DNA of 64,000 bases from Variovorax sp. DXTD-1 (GTDB taxonomy: Bacteria; Pseudomonadota; Gammaproteobacteria; Burkholderiales; Burkholderiaceae_C). This document shows positions 14,784 to 24,370 of this stretch, piece after piece (the first letter of the stretch is position 1; each line of letters opens with the position of its first letter). The position numbers and the translations under genes were made by a program. The notes below the pieces were generated by a model. That model did no database searches. It saw only the letters and a list, made by a program, of their open reading frames with translations, and was not told the origin of the DNA. The stretch lies in NCBI RefSeq assembly GCF_003984625.1, contig NZ_RWKH01000029.1:1-64000 (forward strand), written 5' to 3'.

Positions 14784-16619
14784 ATGCCTGCATCGCTGAA
14801 ACATCTCGCCATGGCGGGGGTCGTCCTGGCCACGTTGTCCGCCTGCGGCGGAAGCAACGACTCGAACGGCTTCATTCCGTTTCTCCCGCCTCCGGCACCG
14901 GCCCCCGCTCCTCCGGCACCGCCGCCTGCTCCGGCAACGCCAGGCAGCGTGGACGTGAAGCTCATCGCCTTCAACGACCTGCACGGCAACCTCGAGCCGC
15001 CCAGGCTTTCCATCACCGCCCCGGCCAGCGGCGGCGGCACGGTGCCGGTGCCGGCGGGCGGCGCCGCATACCTCGCTTCGGCAATTGCGTCGCTCAAGGC
15101 CAAGAACGAGAACAACGCCGTGGTCTCCGCGGGCGACATGATCGGCGCCTCGCCGCTGGTGTCGGCGCTGTTCCTCGACGAGCCGACCATCGAAGCCGTC
15201 AACGCGATGAAGATCGACTTCAATGCGGTCGGCAACCATGAGTTCGACAAGGGCCAGACCGAACTCCTGCGCATGAAGAACGGCGGCTGCGCCAAGAACA
15301 CGCCGCTGGAGCCATGCCGAGTCAACAAGGCCTTTCCGGGCGCCAACTTCGGGTTCCTGGCGGCCAACACCGTGAAGACCGATGGCAACACGCTCTTCCC
15401 CGCGACGGGCATGAAGACCTTCACCAAGGACGGTGCCACGGTGAAGGTAGCGTTCATCGGCATGACCTTGAAGGGCACGCCGAGCATCGTGACGCCGGCC
15501 GGCGTTGCGGGCCTGAGCTTCAAGGACGAGGCGGACACCGCCAACGCGCTGATTCCGCAGCTGAAGGCCGAGGGCGCCGACGCCATCGTCGTCGTGGTGC
15601 ACGAAGGCGCCACGACCACCGTGGGCTACAACGACAAGAGCTGCGCGGGGCTGAGCGGCGACATCCTGCCGATTCTCAACAAGCTCGATGCGGCCGTCGA
15701 CGTGGTGATCTCGGGCCACACGCACCGCTCGTACATCTGCGACTACAGCAAGACCAACCCGGCCAAGCCCTTCCTGCTGACGAGCGCCGGCCAGTACGGC
15801 ACCTTGCTGACCGACATCAACCTGACGATCGACACGCGCACGCGCAAGGTCACGGCCAAGTCGGCCGACAACGTGATCGTGCAAGGCGAGGCCTACACCA
15901 GCGGCGCCAACACAGTGGCGGTGACCGACCAGTACCCCGTGTTCGGCAAGAACCAGGAAGTGGCCGCACTCATCAGCCAGTACCTTTCCGTTGCGGCCCC
16001 GCTGGTGCAGCGTGTGGTGGGCACCCTCTCGGGCCCAGCCACGCGCACGCAGTCGACGTCGCGCGAAAGCGTGCTCGGCAACCTGATTGCGGATGCGCAG
16101 CTCGATGCCACCAGCCCCAGCAACAAGGGCGGCGCACAAATCGCCTTCATGAACCCGGGCGGCGTGCGGGCCGACCTCGTTCCGGCCAACGACGGCAGCG
16201 TGACCTATGGCCAACTCTTCAGCGTGCAGCCCTTCGGCAACAGCCTGGTGGTGAAGACGATGACGGGCGCGCAGATCAAGGCGTTGCTGGAGCAGCAGTT
16301 CAACAGCGGCACCAACCCGATCGAATCGCCAAGGGTTCTGCTGCCTTCGCGCAGCCTGAGCTACAGCTACAGCCTCTCGGCACCCGCGGGCTCGCGCATC
16401 AGCAACATGGCGCTCAACGGCACCGCAATGACGGACGGCGCAAGCTACCGCGTGACGATGAACAGCTTTCTGGCGACCGGCGGCGATAACTTCACGGTGT
16501 TCAACCAGGGCACGGGCACGCTGGGCGGCGACCAGGACGTGGACGCCCTGGAGGCCTACATCAAGGCGAACAGCCCGTTGTCGCCGCCAGCGGCCAACCG
16601 CATTACCGTGCTGCCCTGA
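14784..16619 (+). CDS. Bifunctional metallophosphatase/5'-nucleotidase lipoprotein
   Basis: This 611-residue UshA-like enzyme removes phosphate from nucleotides outside the cytoplasm. The signal peptide ends in a lipobox (LATLSAC), followed by a Pro/Ala-rich linker (~33-52). The calcineurin-like metal ligands are visible in FNDLHGN, SAGDMIG, VGNHEFDKG and SGHTHRS. The C-terminal nucleotidase domain has NPGGVRADL and a GGDNFTVF motif for base stacking. A second hydrolytic residue region lies around VVVVHEGA. A good ribosome site (AGAGGAGAGG) precedes the ATG. It is a single gene ending at a strong shared terminator. Confidence 0.9.
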   Translation: MPASLKHLAMAGVVLATLSACGGSNDSNGFIPFLPPPAPAPAPPAPPPAPATPGSVDVKLIAFNDLHGNLEPPRLSITAPASGGGTVPVPAGGAAYLASAIASLKAKNENNAVVSAGDMIGASPLVSALFLDEPTIEAVNAMKIDFNAVGNHEFDKGQTELLRMKNGGCAKNTPLEPCRVNKAFPGANFGFLAANTVKTDGNTLFPATGMKTFTKDGATVKVAFIGMTLKGTPSIVTPAGVAGLSFKDEADTANALIPQLKAEGADAIVVVVHEGATTTVGYNDKSCAGLSGDILPILNKLDAAVDVVISGHTHRSYICDYSKTNPAKPFLLTSAGQYGTLLTDINLTIDTRTRKVTAKSADNVIVQGEAYTSGANTVAVTDQYPVFGKNQEVAALISQYLSVAAPLVQRVVGTLSGPATRTQSTSRESVLGNLIADAQLDATSPSNKGGAQIAFMNPGGVRADLVPANDGSVTYGQLFSVQPFGNSLVVKTMTGAQIKALLEQQFNSGTNPIESPRVLLPSRSLSYSYSLSAPAGSRISNMALNGTAMTDGASYRVTMNSFLATGGDNFTVFNQGTGTLGGDQDVDALEAYIKANSPLSPPAANRITVLP

Positions 16620-16637
16620 GCGGGCTTCCTGTCCCGG

Positions 16638-16674
16638 AAACAAGAAAGGCGGACAGGGTCCGCCTTTCTTGTTT
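16638..16674. terminator. Bidirectional intrinsic terminator
   Basis: A perfect 17-bp stem (16638-16654 with 16658-16674) closes a 3-nt AGG loop. The stem is GC-rich in the middle (GGCGGAC) and flanked by AAACAAG and CTTGTTT, so it can end transcription from both the nucleotidase gene and livM. The livM stop codon overlaps its last base. Confidence 0.85.
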
Positions 16675-17660
16675 CATCGCGCCTTGCCTTTTCGGCGGTC
16701 GATGAAGGCGATGACTTCGCCCATGATGCCCTTGCGGAACGCAAGCACGCAGATCACGAAGATCAGGCCGGTGACCATGGTCACCGATTCGCCGAGCGTG
16801 TTGAACCAGTCGACCCCGGTGACGCGCGCCATGAAGGTGCCGAAGTCGCCGACCTTGTTCTCCAGCAGCACCACCACGGCCGAACCCACCAGCGGGCCCG
16901 AGAGCGTGCCGAGGCCGCCCACCAGCGTCATCAGGATGACGTGGCCCGATGCGGTCCAGTGCACGTCGCTCAGCGATGCGAAGCCGAGCACCAGCGTTTT
17001 CAGCGAGCCGGCCAAGCCCGACAGCGCGGCCGAGATCACGAAGGCCAGCAGCTTGAAGCGGTTGACGTCGTAGCCGAGCGAAATGGCGCGCGGCTCGTTT
17101 TCCTTGATGCCCTTGAGCACCTGCCCGAAAGGCGAGTGCACGGTGCGCGCAATGAGCAGGAAGGCCGCGACGACGATGACCAGCGCCACGTAGTACATCG
17201 TGAGGTCGTCGCGCAGATCGACGAGGCCGAAGAGCTTGCCGCGCGGCACACTCTGCAGGCCGTCTTCGCCGCCGGTGAACTTGGCCTGCAGCGCGACGAA
17301 ATACATCATCTGCGCCAGCGCCAGCGTGATCATCGAAAAATAGATGCCCTGGCGGCGAATGGCAAGCCAGCCGAACACCAGCCCCAGCAGCGCACCGGCC
17401 AGCGTGCCCGCGATCAGTCCAAGCTCGGGCGTGAGGTGCCAGACCTTGAGCGCATGGCCCGTGAGATAGGCCGAGCCGCCTAGAAACGCGGCATGGCCGA
17501 AAGACAGCATGCCGGTGTAGCCCAGCAGCAGGTTGAAGGCGCAGGCGAACAGTGCGAAGCACAGCACCTTCATCACGAACACGGGGTAGAAGCCGATGAA
17601 GGGTGCGGCAATGAGCGCCAGCAGCAGCACACCGTAGACGACGAGCGATATTTTCTTCAT
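16674..17660 (-). CDS. livM: Branched-chain amino-acid type ABC transporter permease LivM
   Basis: This 328-residue inner-membrane permease has about nine or ten hydrophobic helices. It contains the family loop segments NLLLGYTGMLSFGHAAFLGGSAY and GLAGSLKTLVLGFASLSDVHW, and a conserved EAA-like ENEPRAISLGYDVNRFK cytoplasmic loop that contacts the ATPases. It is the last gene of livG-livF-binding protein-livH-livM, 6 bp after livH. The stop codon lies at the shared terminator. The cargo may be branched-chain amino acids, amides or related small molecules. Confidence 0.93.
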   Translation of the reverse strand: MKKISLVVYGVLLLALIAAPFIGFYPVFVMKVLCFALFACAFNLLLGYTGMLSFGHAAFLGGSAYLTGHALKVWHLTPELGLIAGTLAGALLGLVFGWLAIRRQGIYFSMITLALAQMMYFVALQAKFTGGEDGLQSVPRGKLFGLVDLRDDLTMYYVALVIVVAAFLLIARTVHSPFGQVLKGIKENEPRAISLGYDVNRFKLLAFVISAALSGLAGSLKTLVLGFASLSDVHWTASGHVILMTLVGGLGTLSGPLVGSAVVVLLENKVGDFGTFMARVTGVDWFNTLGESVTMVTGLIFVICVLAFRKGIMGEVIAFIDRRKGKAR

Positions 17661-17666
17661 GGACTT

Positions 17667-18542
17667 TTACTTCTCGCTGCCGAAGAGGCCGGCCGGACGA
17701 ATCAGCAGCACCACGACCATGATCACGAACACCACGGTGGCCGAGGCCTCCGGATAGAACACCTTGGTCAGCCCTTCTATGACGCCGAGCCCCAGGCCCG
17801 TGAGGATCGCCCCCATGATCGAGCCCATGCCGCCGATGACGACCACCGCGAACACGATGATGATGAGGTTCTGCCCCATCAGCGGCGAGATCTGGATCAC
17901 CGGCGCGGCAAGCACGCCCGCGAATGCGGCAAGCGCCACGCCGAAGCCGTAGGTCAGCGTCACCATCAGCGGCACGTTGACGCCGAAGGCCTCCACCAGC
18001 CGCGGGTTCTCGGTGCCCGCGCGCAGGTAGGCGCCGAGCCGCGTCTTCTCGATGGCATACCAGGTGGCAAAGCACACCACCAGAGACGCCACCACCACCC
18101 ATGCGCGGTAATTGGGCAGGAACATGAAGCCGAGGTTGGTGCCGCCGCTCAGCGCTTCCGGCGTGTTGTAGGCGAGGCCCGAGACGCCGTACACCGAACG
18201 GAAGCCGCCTTCGATCAGCAGCGTGAGGCCCAACGTGAGCAACAGGCCGTAGAGGTGGTCGAGCTTGTAGATCCAGCGCAGCAGCAGCCGCTCGATGAGC
18301 ACGCCGAACAGGCCGACGATGAGCGGCGCCACCGCCAGCATGACCCAGTAATTGACGTTGAAGTAATTCATCGCCATCCACGACAGCACCGCCCCCATCA
18401 TGAACAGCGCGCCATGCGCGAAGTTGATGACGTTGAGCAGCCCGAAGATCACCGCCAGCCCCAGGCTCAGGATCGCGTAGAACGACCCGTTGACCAGCCC
18501 CAACAGGAGCTGGCTCAACAGGGCAGGCATAGAGATGTTCAT
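17667..18542 (-). CDS. livH: Branched-chain amino-acid type ABC transporter permease LivH
   Basis: This 291-residue permease has about eight hydrophobic segments and the typical opening LVNGSFYAILSLGLAVIFGLLNVINFAHGA. The ATPase-contact loop is EKTRLGAYLRAGTENPRLVEAFGVN. It pairs with LivM to form the membrane channel. It starts 44 bp after the binding-protein stop and ends 6 bp before livM. Confidence 0.93.
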   Translation of the reverse strand: MNISMPALLSQLLLGLVNGSFYAILSLGLAVIFGLLNVINFAHGALFMMGAVLSWMAMNYFNVNYWVMLAVAPLIVGLFGVLIERLLLRWIYKLDHLYGLLLTLGLTLLIEGGFRSVYGVSGLAYNTPEALSGGTNLGFMFLPNYRAWVVVASLVVCFATWYAIEKTRLGAYLRAGTENPRLVEAFGVNVPLMVTLTYGFGVALAAFAGVLAAPVIQISPLMGQNLIIIVFAVVVIGGMGSIMGAILTGLGLGVIEGLTKVFYPEASATVVFVIMVVVLLIRPAGLFGSEK

Positions 18543-18586
18543 CGTGGAAACAGGTTCAGAAAGGCGTCAAAAACTGGGGGGAACAA

Positions 18587-19783
18587 TTACTTCCAGAGCG
18601 CGCAGGTGCTTTCTTCCTTGGTCGTGTAGACCTGGTCGCCCGGCACCTTCTTGACGATCTTCAGCAGGTCCCACGGGCCCTTGGATTCCGAAGGCTTCTT
18701 GACCTCGGCCAGCAGCATGTCGTGCACCATGCGGCCGTCGGGGCGGATCACGCCCTTGGCGTAGAAGTCGTTGATCGGCGTCTTCTTGAGGTGCGCCATC
18801 ACCTTGTCGGCATCGGTGCTCTTCACCGCTTCCACGGCCTTGAGGTAGGCCATGGTGGCCGAGTAGTCGGCGGCCTGGATGTCGGTCGGCTTGTTCTTGG
18901 TCTTGGCTTCATAGCGGGCGGCCCACTTGCGCGACTCGTCGTCGGCGTCCCAGTACCAGCTGGTGGTGTGCAGCAGGCCCTGCGTGGCCGGCAAGCCCAG
19001 GCTCTTCACGTCGGTCAGGAACACCAGGAGGCCCGCGACCTTCATTGTCTTGTCGATGCCGAATTCCTTCGACGCCTTCATCGAGTTGATGAAGTCGCCG
19101 CCGGCATTGGCCAGGCCGAGCACCTGGGCCTTGGAGTTCTGCGCCTGCAGCAGGAAAGAAGAGAAGTCCGACGCATTGAGCGGCGCACGCACCGTGCCCA
19201 CCACCGAGCCGCCCTTGGCCTTGACGACCTTGGCGGTGTCGGCCTCGAGTGCGTGGCCGAAGGCGTAGTCGGCCGTCAGGAAGAACCAGCTCTTGCCGCC
19301 CGTGTCGACCACGGCACCGCCGGTGCTCTTGGCGAGCGCGACGGTGTCGTACGCGTAATGCACGGTGTAGGGGCTGCACTGCGCGTTGGTGAGCGCCGAG
19401 GTGGCCGCGCCATTGGTGAAGAACACGCGCTTCTTTTCCTGCGCCACCTTGGCGGTGGCCAGCGCCACACCCGAGTTGGTGCCTGCGAAGATCATCGTGG
19501 CGCCGGCGGTGTCGATCCACTCGCGGGCCTTGGAGGCGGCGATGTCGGGCTTGTTCTGGTGGTCGACGCTCAGCACTTCCACCGGCTGGCCGAGCACCTT
19601 GCCGCCCATGTCGTCGATGGCCATCTGGATGGCGGTTGCGCCGCCCTTGCCTTCCAGGTCGGCATACAGGCCCGAGAGGTCGCTGATGTAGCCGATGACG
19701 ACTTTCTCTTGTGCCTGCACGGCATGGCTCGCAAGACCCGCGGCTCCGAGCATGAGAGCAATGATTTTGAGCTTGGTTTGCAT
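18587..19783 (-). CDS. ABC transporter substrate-binding protein, Leu/Ile/Val type
   Basis: This 398-residue periplasmic protein has a Sec signal (KIIALMLGAAGLASHAVQA, cleavage before QE). The mature part is a type I binding protein beginning VVIGYISDLSGLYADLEGKGG. The start at 19783 is supported by an AGGAGA site 4 bp upstream. The lysine-rich, MHDMLLAEVK-containing C-terminus resembles the branch that binds aromatic acids, amides or urea-like ligands as often as amino acids, so the ligand is uncertain. It sits between livF and livH. Confidence 0.9.
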   Translation of the reverse strand: MQTKLKIIALMLGAAGLASHAVQAQEKVVIGYISDLSGLYADLEGKGGATAIQMAIDDMGGKVLGQPVEVLSVDHQNKPDIAASKAREWIDTAGATMIFAGTNSGVALATAKVAQEKKRVFFTNGAATSALTNAQCSPYTVHYAYDTVALAKSTGGAVVDTGGKSWFFLTADYAFGHALEADTAKVVKAKGGSVVGTVRAPLNASDFSSFLLQAQNSKAQVLGLANAGGDFINSMKASKEFGIDKTMKVAGLLVFLTDVKSLGLPATQGLLHTTSWYWDADDESRKWAARYEAKTKNKPTDIQAADYSATMAYLKAVEAVKSTDADKVMAHLKKTPINDFYAKGVIRPDGRMVHDMLLAEVKKPSESKGPWDLLKIVKKVPGDQVYTTKEESTCALWK

Positions 19784-19840
19784 GGTGTCTCCTGGATGAT
19801 TTGAGAGAGTCAACGGAAAAAACGATTGCCGAGTGCTCGG

Positions 19841-20548
19841 CTACACGCCCAGCAGTTCGCTGAGCACGGGCATCTTGGCGTCGAGCTCCTTGGCGCCGAA
19901 GGCCTCGACCATGCGGCCGTGCTCCATCACGTAGAAGCGGTCGGCCAGCGGCGCGGCAAAGCGGAAGTTCTGCTCCACCATCACGATGGTGTAGCCCTTG
20001 CCGCGCAGGGTGTGGATCATTCGCGCGAGGGCCTGCACGATCACGGGCGCCAGGCCTTCGGAAATCTCGTCGAGCAGCAGCAGCTTGGCGCCGGTGCGCA
20101 GGATGCGCGCCACCGCCAGCATCTGCTGCTCGCCGCCCGAAAGCCGCGTGCCGGGGCTGTTGCGGCGCTCGGCCAGGTTGGGAAACATCTCGTAGATCTC
20201 GGCCACCGACATGCCCTGCCCCGCACCCTTGAGCGCGGGCGGCAACAGCAAGTTTTCCTCGGCCGAGAGACTCGCGAAGATGCCGCGCTCTTCGGGGCAA
20301 TAGCCGATGCCCAGGTGCGCGATGCGGTGCGTGGCCATGCCGATGGTCTGCACGCCGTTCACTTCGATGCTGCCCTTGCGCGAGCCGGTCAGGCCCATGA
20401 TCGCGCGCAGCGTGCTGGTGCGCCCGGCGCCATTGCGCCCAAGCAGCGTGACCACCTCGCCGGGCTGCACCACCATGTTGACGCCGTGCAGCACGTGCGA
20501 TTCGCCGTACCAGGCGTGGAGGTCCTTGATTTCAAGCGCGGCGGTCAT
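19841..20548 (-). CDS. livF: ABC transporter ATP-binding protein LivF
   Basis: This 235-residue ATPase has a Walker A of GRNGAGRTS, a signature of LSGGEQQMLAVARIL and a Walker B of LLLLDEISEGLAP, typical of LivF. The Walker A lysine is replaced by arginine (GAGRTS rather than GAGKTT). This is unusual and could weaken ATP binding, with LivG carrying the intact site. The gene starts 1 bp after the livG stop. Confidence 0.92.
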   Translation of the reverse strand: MTAALEIKDLHAWYGESHVLHGVNMVVQPGEVVTLLGRNGAGRTSTLRAIMGLTGSRKGSIEVNGVQTIGMATHRIAHLGIGYCPEERGIFASLSAEENLLLPPALKGAGQGMSVAEIYEMFPNLAERRNSPGTRLSGGEQQMLAVARILRTGAKLLLLDEISEGLAPVIVQALARMIHTLRGKGYTIVMVEQNFRFAAPLADRFYVMEHGRMVEAFGAKELDAKMPVLSELLGV

Positions 20549-20549
20549 G

Positions 20550-21320
20550 TCAATGAGCCCCCTGCAGTTGACCTTCGGTGGTGCCCATGTAGGCCTCCAT
20601 CACCTGCGGATTCTTCGAGACTTCAGCGTACGGACCTTCAGCCAGTACCGCGCCGCGCTGAAGCACGGTGATGGTGTCTGCAATGGTCGAGACCACGCTC
20701 ATGTTGTGCTCGACCATGAGGATGGTGCGGCCGGCCGACACGCGCTTGATGAGTTCGGCCACGCGGTGCACGTCTTCATGGCCCATGCCCTGCGTGGGTT
20801 CGTCGAGCAGCATCAGCTCGGGGTCCATGGCCAACGTGGTGGCAATTTCGAGAGCGCGCTTGTGGCCGTAAGGCAGATTCACGGTCAGCTCGTCCGCCTG
20901 GTCTGCCACGCCGACTTCGGCCAACAGTTCGCGGGCGCGCGCATCCAGCGGCGTGAGCGTCTTTTCGCTCTTCCAGAAATGGTACGAAGTGCCGAGCGCG
21001 CGCTGCAGGCCGAGGCGCACGTTCTCCAGCAGCGTGAGGTGCGGAAACACTGCCGAGATCTGGAACGAGCGGATGATGCCGCGCCGGGCGATTTGCGCGG
21101 GCTGCTCGCCCGTGATGTCCTGCCCGTTGAAAAGAATCGTGCCGCTGGTCGGCTCGAGAAACTTGGTGAGCAGGTTGAAGCAGGTGGTCTTGCCAGCCCC
21201 GTTGGGACCGATGAGCGCATGAATGGAGCCGCGCACCACCGACAGGTTGACCTTGCTGACCGCGGTGAACCCTTTGAATTCCTTGGTGAGCTGGCGTGTT
21301 TCCAGAATGACGTCGCTCAT
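20550..21320 (-). CDS. livG: ABC transporter ATP-binding protein LivG
   Basis: This 256-residue ATPase has Walker A GPNGAGKTT, a LivG-type signature region (VNLPYGHKRALEIATTLAM) and Walker B MLLLDEPTQGMGHED, followed by an EHNMSVV switch histidine. It is the first gene of the liv operon, transcribed divergently from the AGE epimerase. The family's standard length and motifs make this call firm. Confidence 0.93.
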   Translation of the reverse strand: MSDVILETRQLTKEFKGFTAVSKVNLSVVRGSIHALIGPNGAGKTTCFNLLTKFLEPTSGTILFNGQDITGEQPAQIARRGIIRSFQISAVFPHLTLLENVRLGLQRALGTSYHFWKSEKTLTPLDARARELLAEVGVADQADELTVNLPYGHKRALEIATTLAMDPELMLLDEPTQGMGHEDVHRVAELIKRVSAGRTILMVEHNMSVVSTIADTITVLQRGAVLAEGPYAEVSKNPQVMEAYMGTTEGQLQGAH

Positions 21321-21544
21321 CTCGCGAAGTCGCCCGGGTTCAGGAAAGATATGTCGGTCATGCGGTCCATCTCATGCGCCACTACCGAGCGCGGCCTGAT
21401 TGTTGGTGGGCGCCTCGCACTTGCATACTGGGGCAAATGCCTATGCTGCAGTGCAACCTGCCCGCACCGGCGGTTCCGGCATCGGGCGACTGTCGTCACA
21501 ATGACAATGACCCATCGGTTCGAACCCTTACTCCCGTGCTGCCC

Positions 21545-22744
21545 ATGCCGAACTTCCGCTCACCCGACTTTCTTGCTGACCACATCCTGAACACGCTGGC
21601 GTTCTATGCGCCGGTCAGCCGCGACCCCTCAGGCGGCTTCTTCCACTTCTTCAAGGACGACGGCGCGGTGTACGACCGGCGCACGCGCCACCTGGTCAGC
21701 AGCACCCGCTTCGTCTTCAACCATGCCATGGCGTACCGGCGCTTCGGCAGACCGGAGGATCTGGAGGCGGCACGCCACGGTCTCGCGTTCGTGCAGCGCG
21801 CGCATGCACAGCCGGGAGGCGGCTATGCATGGCAGATCGACTGGCACGATGCGCAAGCCGGCGTGCAGGACAGCACGAACCATTGCTACGGCCTCGCCTT
21901 CGTGCTGCTTGCTCACGCGCACGCGCTGATGGCGGGCATCGGCGACGCGCGCGCGGGACTGGAGCAAACCTGGCAGTTGATGGAACAGCGTTTCTGGGAG
22001 CCGCAACATGCGTTGTATGCCGACGAGGCCACTCCTGATTGGCAAGTCGGGCCCTATCGGGGCCAGAACGCCAACATGCACGCCTGCGAGGCGATGCTTG
22101 CCGCATACGAAGCCACGAAGGAGGCGCGCTATCTCGATCGTGCGCTGGCGCTTGCGGAATCGGTGACGGGCAAGCTCGCCGAGCTGGCCGGCGGACTCGT
22201 GTGGGAGCACTACCGCGAAGACTGGTCGATCGACTGGGACTACAACCGCGGCGACAAGACCAACATCTTCCGGCCCTGGGGTTTTCAGACCGGCCATCTC
22301 ACCGAGTGGACCAAGCTGCTGCTGCAGCTGGAGCGAGCGCTTGTTGCCTCGGGCCGTGAAGCGGAGTGGATCGTGCTGCGTGCCAGGCATTTCTTCGACA
22401 CCGCCATGCAGCGGGGGTGGGACGCGGAGCATGGCGGCCTCGTCTACGGATTCGGCCCCGACGGTGAGGTGTGCGACGGCGACAAGTACTTCTGGGTGCA
22501 GGCCGAAAGCTTCGCCGCCGCGGCGCTGCTGGCCGTGCGCACCGGCGACGAGGGCTACTGGAACTGGTACGACCGCATCTGGGCCTATAGCTGGGAGCAC
22601 TTTGTCGACCACCGGCACGGGGCCTGGTACCGCATTCTCACGCCCGACAACCGCAAGATCAGCGACGAGAAGAGCCCCGCCGGCAAGACCGACTATCACA
22701 CCATGGGCGCGTGCTACGACGTGCTGCGCGCGCTGGGCGCGTGA
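21545..22744 (+). CDS. AGE family epimerase/isomerase (mannose isomerase-like)
   Basis: This 399-residue protein belongs to the N-acylglucosamine 2-epimerase family, with an (alpha/alpha)6 barrel. Conserved pieces include RRTRHLVSSTRFVFNHAMAYR, NANMHACEAMLAAYEAT, RPWGFQTGHLTEWTKLLLQLE, FWVQAESFAAAAL and KTDYHTMGACYDVLRALG; the last resembles mannose or cellobiose epimerases. Conserved histidines in NMHACE, GHLTEW and DYHTMG are the likely catalytic acid/bases. The start at 21545 is chosen because the 57 residues upstream are non-conserved and the family begins here. It is cytoplasmic and divergent from livG. Confidence 0.85.
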   Translation: MPNFRSPDFLADHILNTLAFYAPVSRDPSGGFFHFFKDDGAVYDRRTRHLVSSTRFVFNHAMAYRRFGRPEDLEAARHGLAFVQRAHAQPGGGYAWQIDWHDAQAGVQDSTNHCYGLAFVLLAHAHALMAGIGDARAGLEQTWQLMEQRFWEPQHALYADEATPDWQVGPYRGQNANMHACEAMLAAYEATKEARYLDRALALAESVTGKLAELAGGLVWEHYREDWSIDWDYNRGDKTNIFRPWGFQTGHLTEWTKLLLQLERALVASGREAEWIVLRARHFFDTAMQRGWDAEHGGLVYGFGPDGEVCDGDKYFWVQAESFAAAALLAVRTGDEGYWNWYDRIWAYSWEHFVDHRHGAWYRILTPDNRKISDEKSPAGKTDYHTMGACYDVLRALGA

Positions 22745-22777
22745 CCAGCGCGCCCCCTCCGCGACTTTGCCTGAAGC

Positions 22778-24343
22778 CTAGTGCGCGCCTGCCGCGGCGT
22801 CGCCACCCGCACCGCCCTTCTGCGGCCGTGCCAGCCACACCAGCGGGATCAGCAGCAGGAACAGAATGGCCGACGCATAGAAGATGTCGTTCGCGGCCAG
22901 CATGAACGACTGCTGGTCGACCAGCCGGTTGATCTGGTCCAGCACCTGCTCGTTGTTCAAGCCGCTGCTTGCCAGGCCGTTCATCGCGCTGGTTGCCGCG
23001 CCATTGCCCAGGTTCACCGATTCGGCCAGTTGCGAGTGATGCAGCGCCGCACGGTTCTCCCACAGCGTCGTGGTGATCGAAGTGCCCATGGCGCCCGCGG
23101 TAATGCGCAGGAAGTTCGACAACCCCGATGCCGCCGGAATGCGGTCGGGCGTGAGGCCCGAGAGCGTGATGGTCACCAGCGGAATGAAGAAGAACGCCAT
23201 CGCAATGCCCTGGATGATCGTCGGGATGATGATCGTCACGAAGTCGGCCTGCGTGTTGAAGTTCGACCGCATCCACAGCACCAGCGCGAACACCAGGAAC
23301 GAGAAGGTCGCATAGCGGCGCGGATCGATCTTGGACACCGTGAGCCCCACCACCGGCGAGAAGAAGATGGCCAGCAGCCCCACCGGCGCCATGATCATGC
23401 CGGCCTGCGTGGCGGTGTAGCCCATCCATTGCTGCAGCCACAGCGGCAGCAGCACCACGTTGCCGAAGAACAGGCCGTAGGCCACCGCGGTGGCTACCGC
23501 ACCCGACCAGAAGTTGCGCCGCTTGAAGAGCGACAGGTCGACCACCGGGTGCTTGTCGGTGAGTTCCCAGATCAGGAAGAACGCGAAGCCGACCACGGCC
23601 ACGACCGCCATCGTGATGATCTCTGGCGAATGGAACCAGTCGAGCTCCTTGCCCTTGTCGAGCATGAGCTGCATCGCGCCGACCCACAGCACCAGCAGTG
23701 CGAGGCCGATGGCGTCGATGGGCACCTTGCGCGTGGTGCTTTCACGGTCGCGGTAAAGCGCCCAGGTGATGGCCGCCGCAACAATGCCCACGGGAATGTT
23801 GATGTAGAAGATCCACGGCCACGAGATGTTGTCGGTGATCCAGCCGCCAAGGAGCGGCCCCATCACGGGCGCCACGAGCGTGGTCATCGACCACATCGCC
23901 ATGGCAAGGCCGGCCTTGGCGCGCGGGTAGCTCGACAGCAGCAGCGTCTGCGACAGCGGAATCATCGGGCCCGCGACGAAACCCTGCAGCGCGCGGAACG
24001 CGATCAGCGTGGTCATGTTGGGCGCCAGGCCGCACAGCAGCGAGCTGATCATGAACAGGATCACGCTGGCCATGAACAGGCGCACCTGGCCGAAGCGCTG
24101 GGTCATGAAACCCGTGAGCGGCACCGCGATGGCGTTGGCCACCGCAAAGCTGGTGATGACCCAGGTGCCCTGGGTGGTGCTCACCCCCAGGTCGCCCGAG
24201 ATGGCCGGCAACGACACGTTCGCGATCGACGAGTCGAGCACGTTCATGAACGTTGCCGCAGAGAGCGCGATGGTGCCCCACACGCGGGCGGAGCCCTCGA
24301 GCGGCGGCGGCGCTACGTAAGCGGGAGCGGCAGCAGTGGCCAT
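22778..24343 (-). CDS. emrB: DHA2-family multidrug MFS transporter, EmrB type
   Basis: This 521-residue inner-membrane protein has about 14 hydrophobic helices. Motifs include LDSSIANVSLPAISGDLGVS near the N-terminus, TGFMTQRFGQVRLF (motif A) and FRALQGFVAGPMIPLSQTLLL (motif C-like). It exports drugs with proton exchange through EmrA and the outer-membrane channel encoded just upstream. It is the last gene of the marR-channel-emrA-emrB operon, 27 bp after emrA, and its stop faces the AGE epimerase stop. Confidence 0.92.
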   Translation of the reverse strand: MATAAAPAYVAPPPLEGSARVWGTIALSAATFMNVLDSSIANVSLPAISGDLGVSTTQGTWVITSFAVANAIAVPLTGFMTQRFGQVRLFMASVILFMISSLLCGLAPNMTTLIAFRALQGFVAGPMIPLSQTLLLSSYPRAKAGLAMAMWSMTTLVAPVMGPLLGGWITDNISWPWIFYINIPVGIVAAAITWALYRDRESTTRKVPIDAIGLALLVLWVGAMQLMLDKGKELDWFHSPEIITMAVVAVVGFAFFLIWELTDKHPVVDLSLFKRRNFWSGAVATAVAYGLFFGNVVLLPLWLQQWMGYTATQAGMIMAPVGLLAIFFSPVVGLTVSKIDPRRYATFSFLVFALVLWMRSNFNTQADFVTIIIPTIIQGIAMAFFFIPLVTITLSGLTPDRIPAASGLSNFLRITAGAMGTSITTTLWENRAALHHSQLAESVNLGNGAATSAMNGLASSGLNNEQVLDQINRLVDQQSFMLAANDIFYASAILFLLLIPLVWLARPQKGGAGGDAAAGAH

Positions 24344-24370
24344 TGGCTTTGCCTTGAAGACCGGCGGCGA

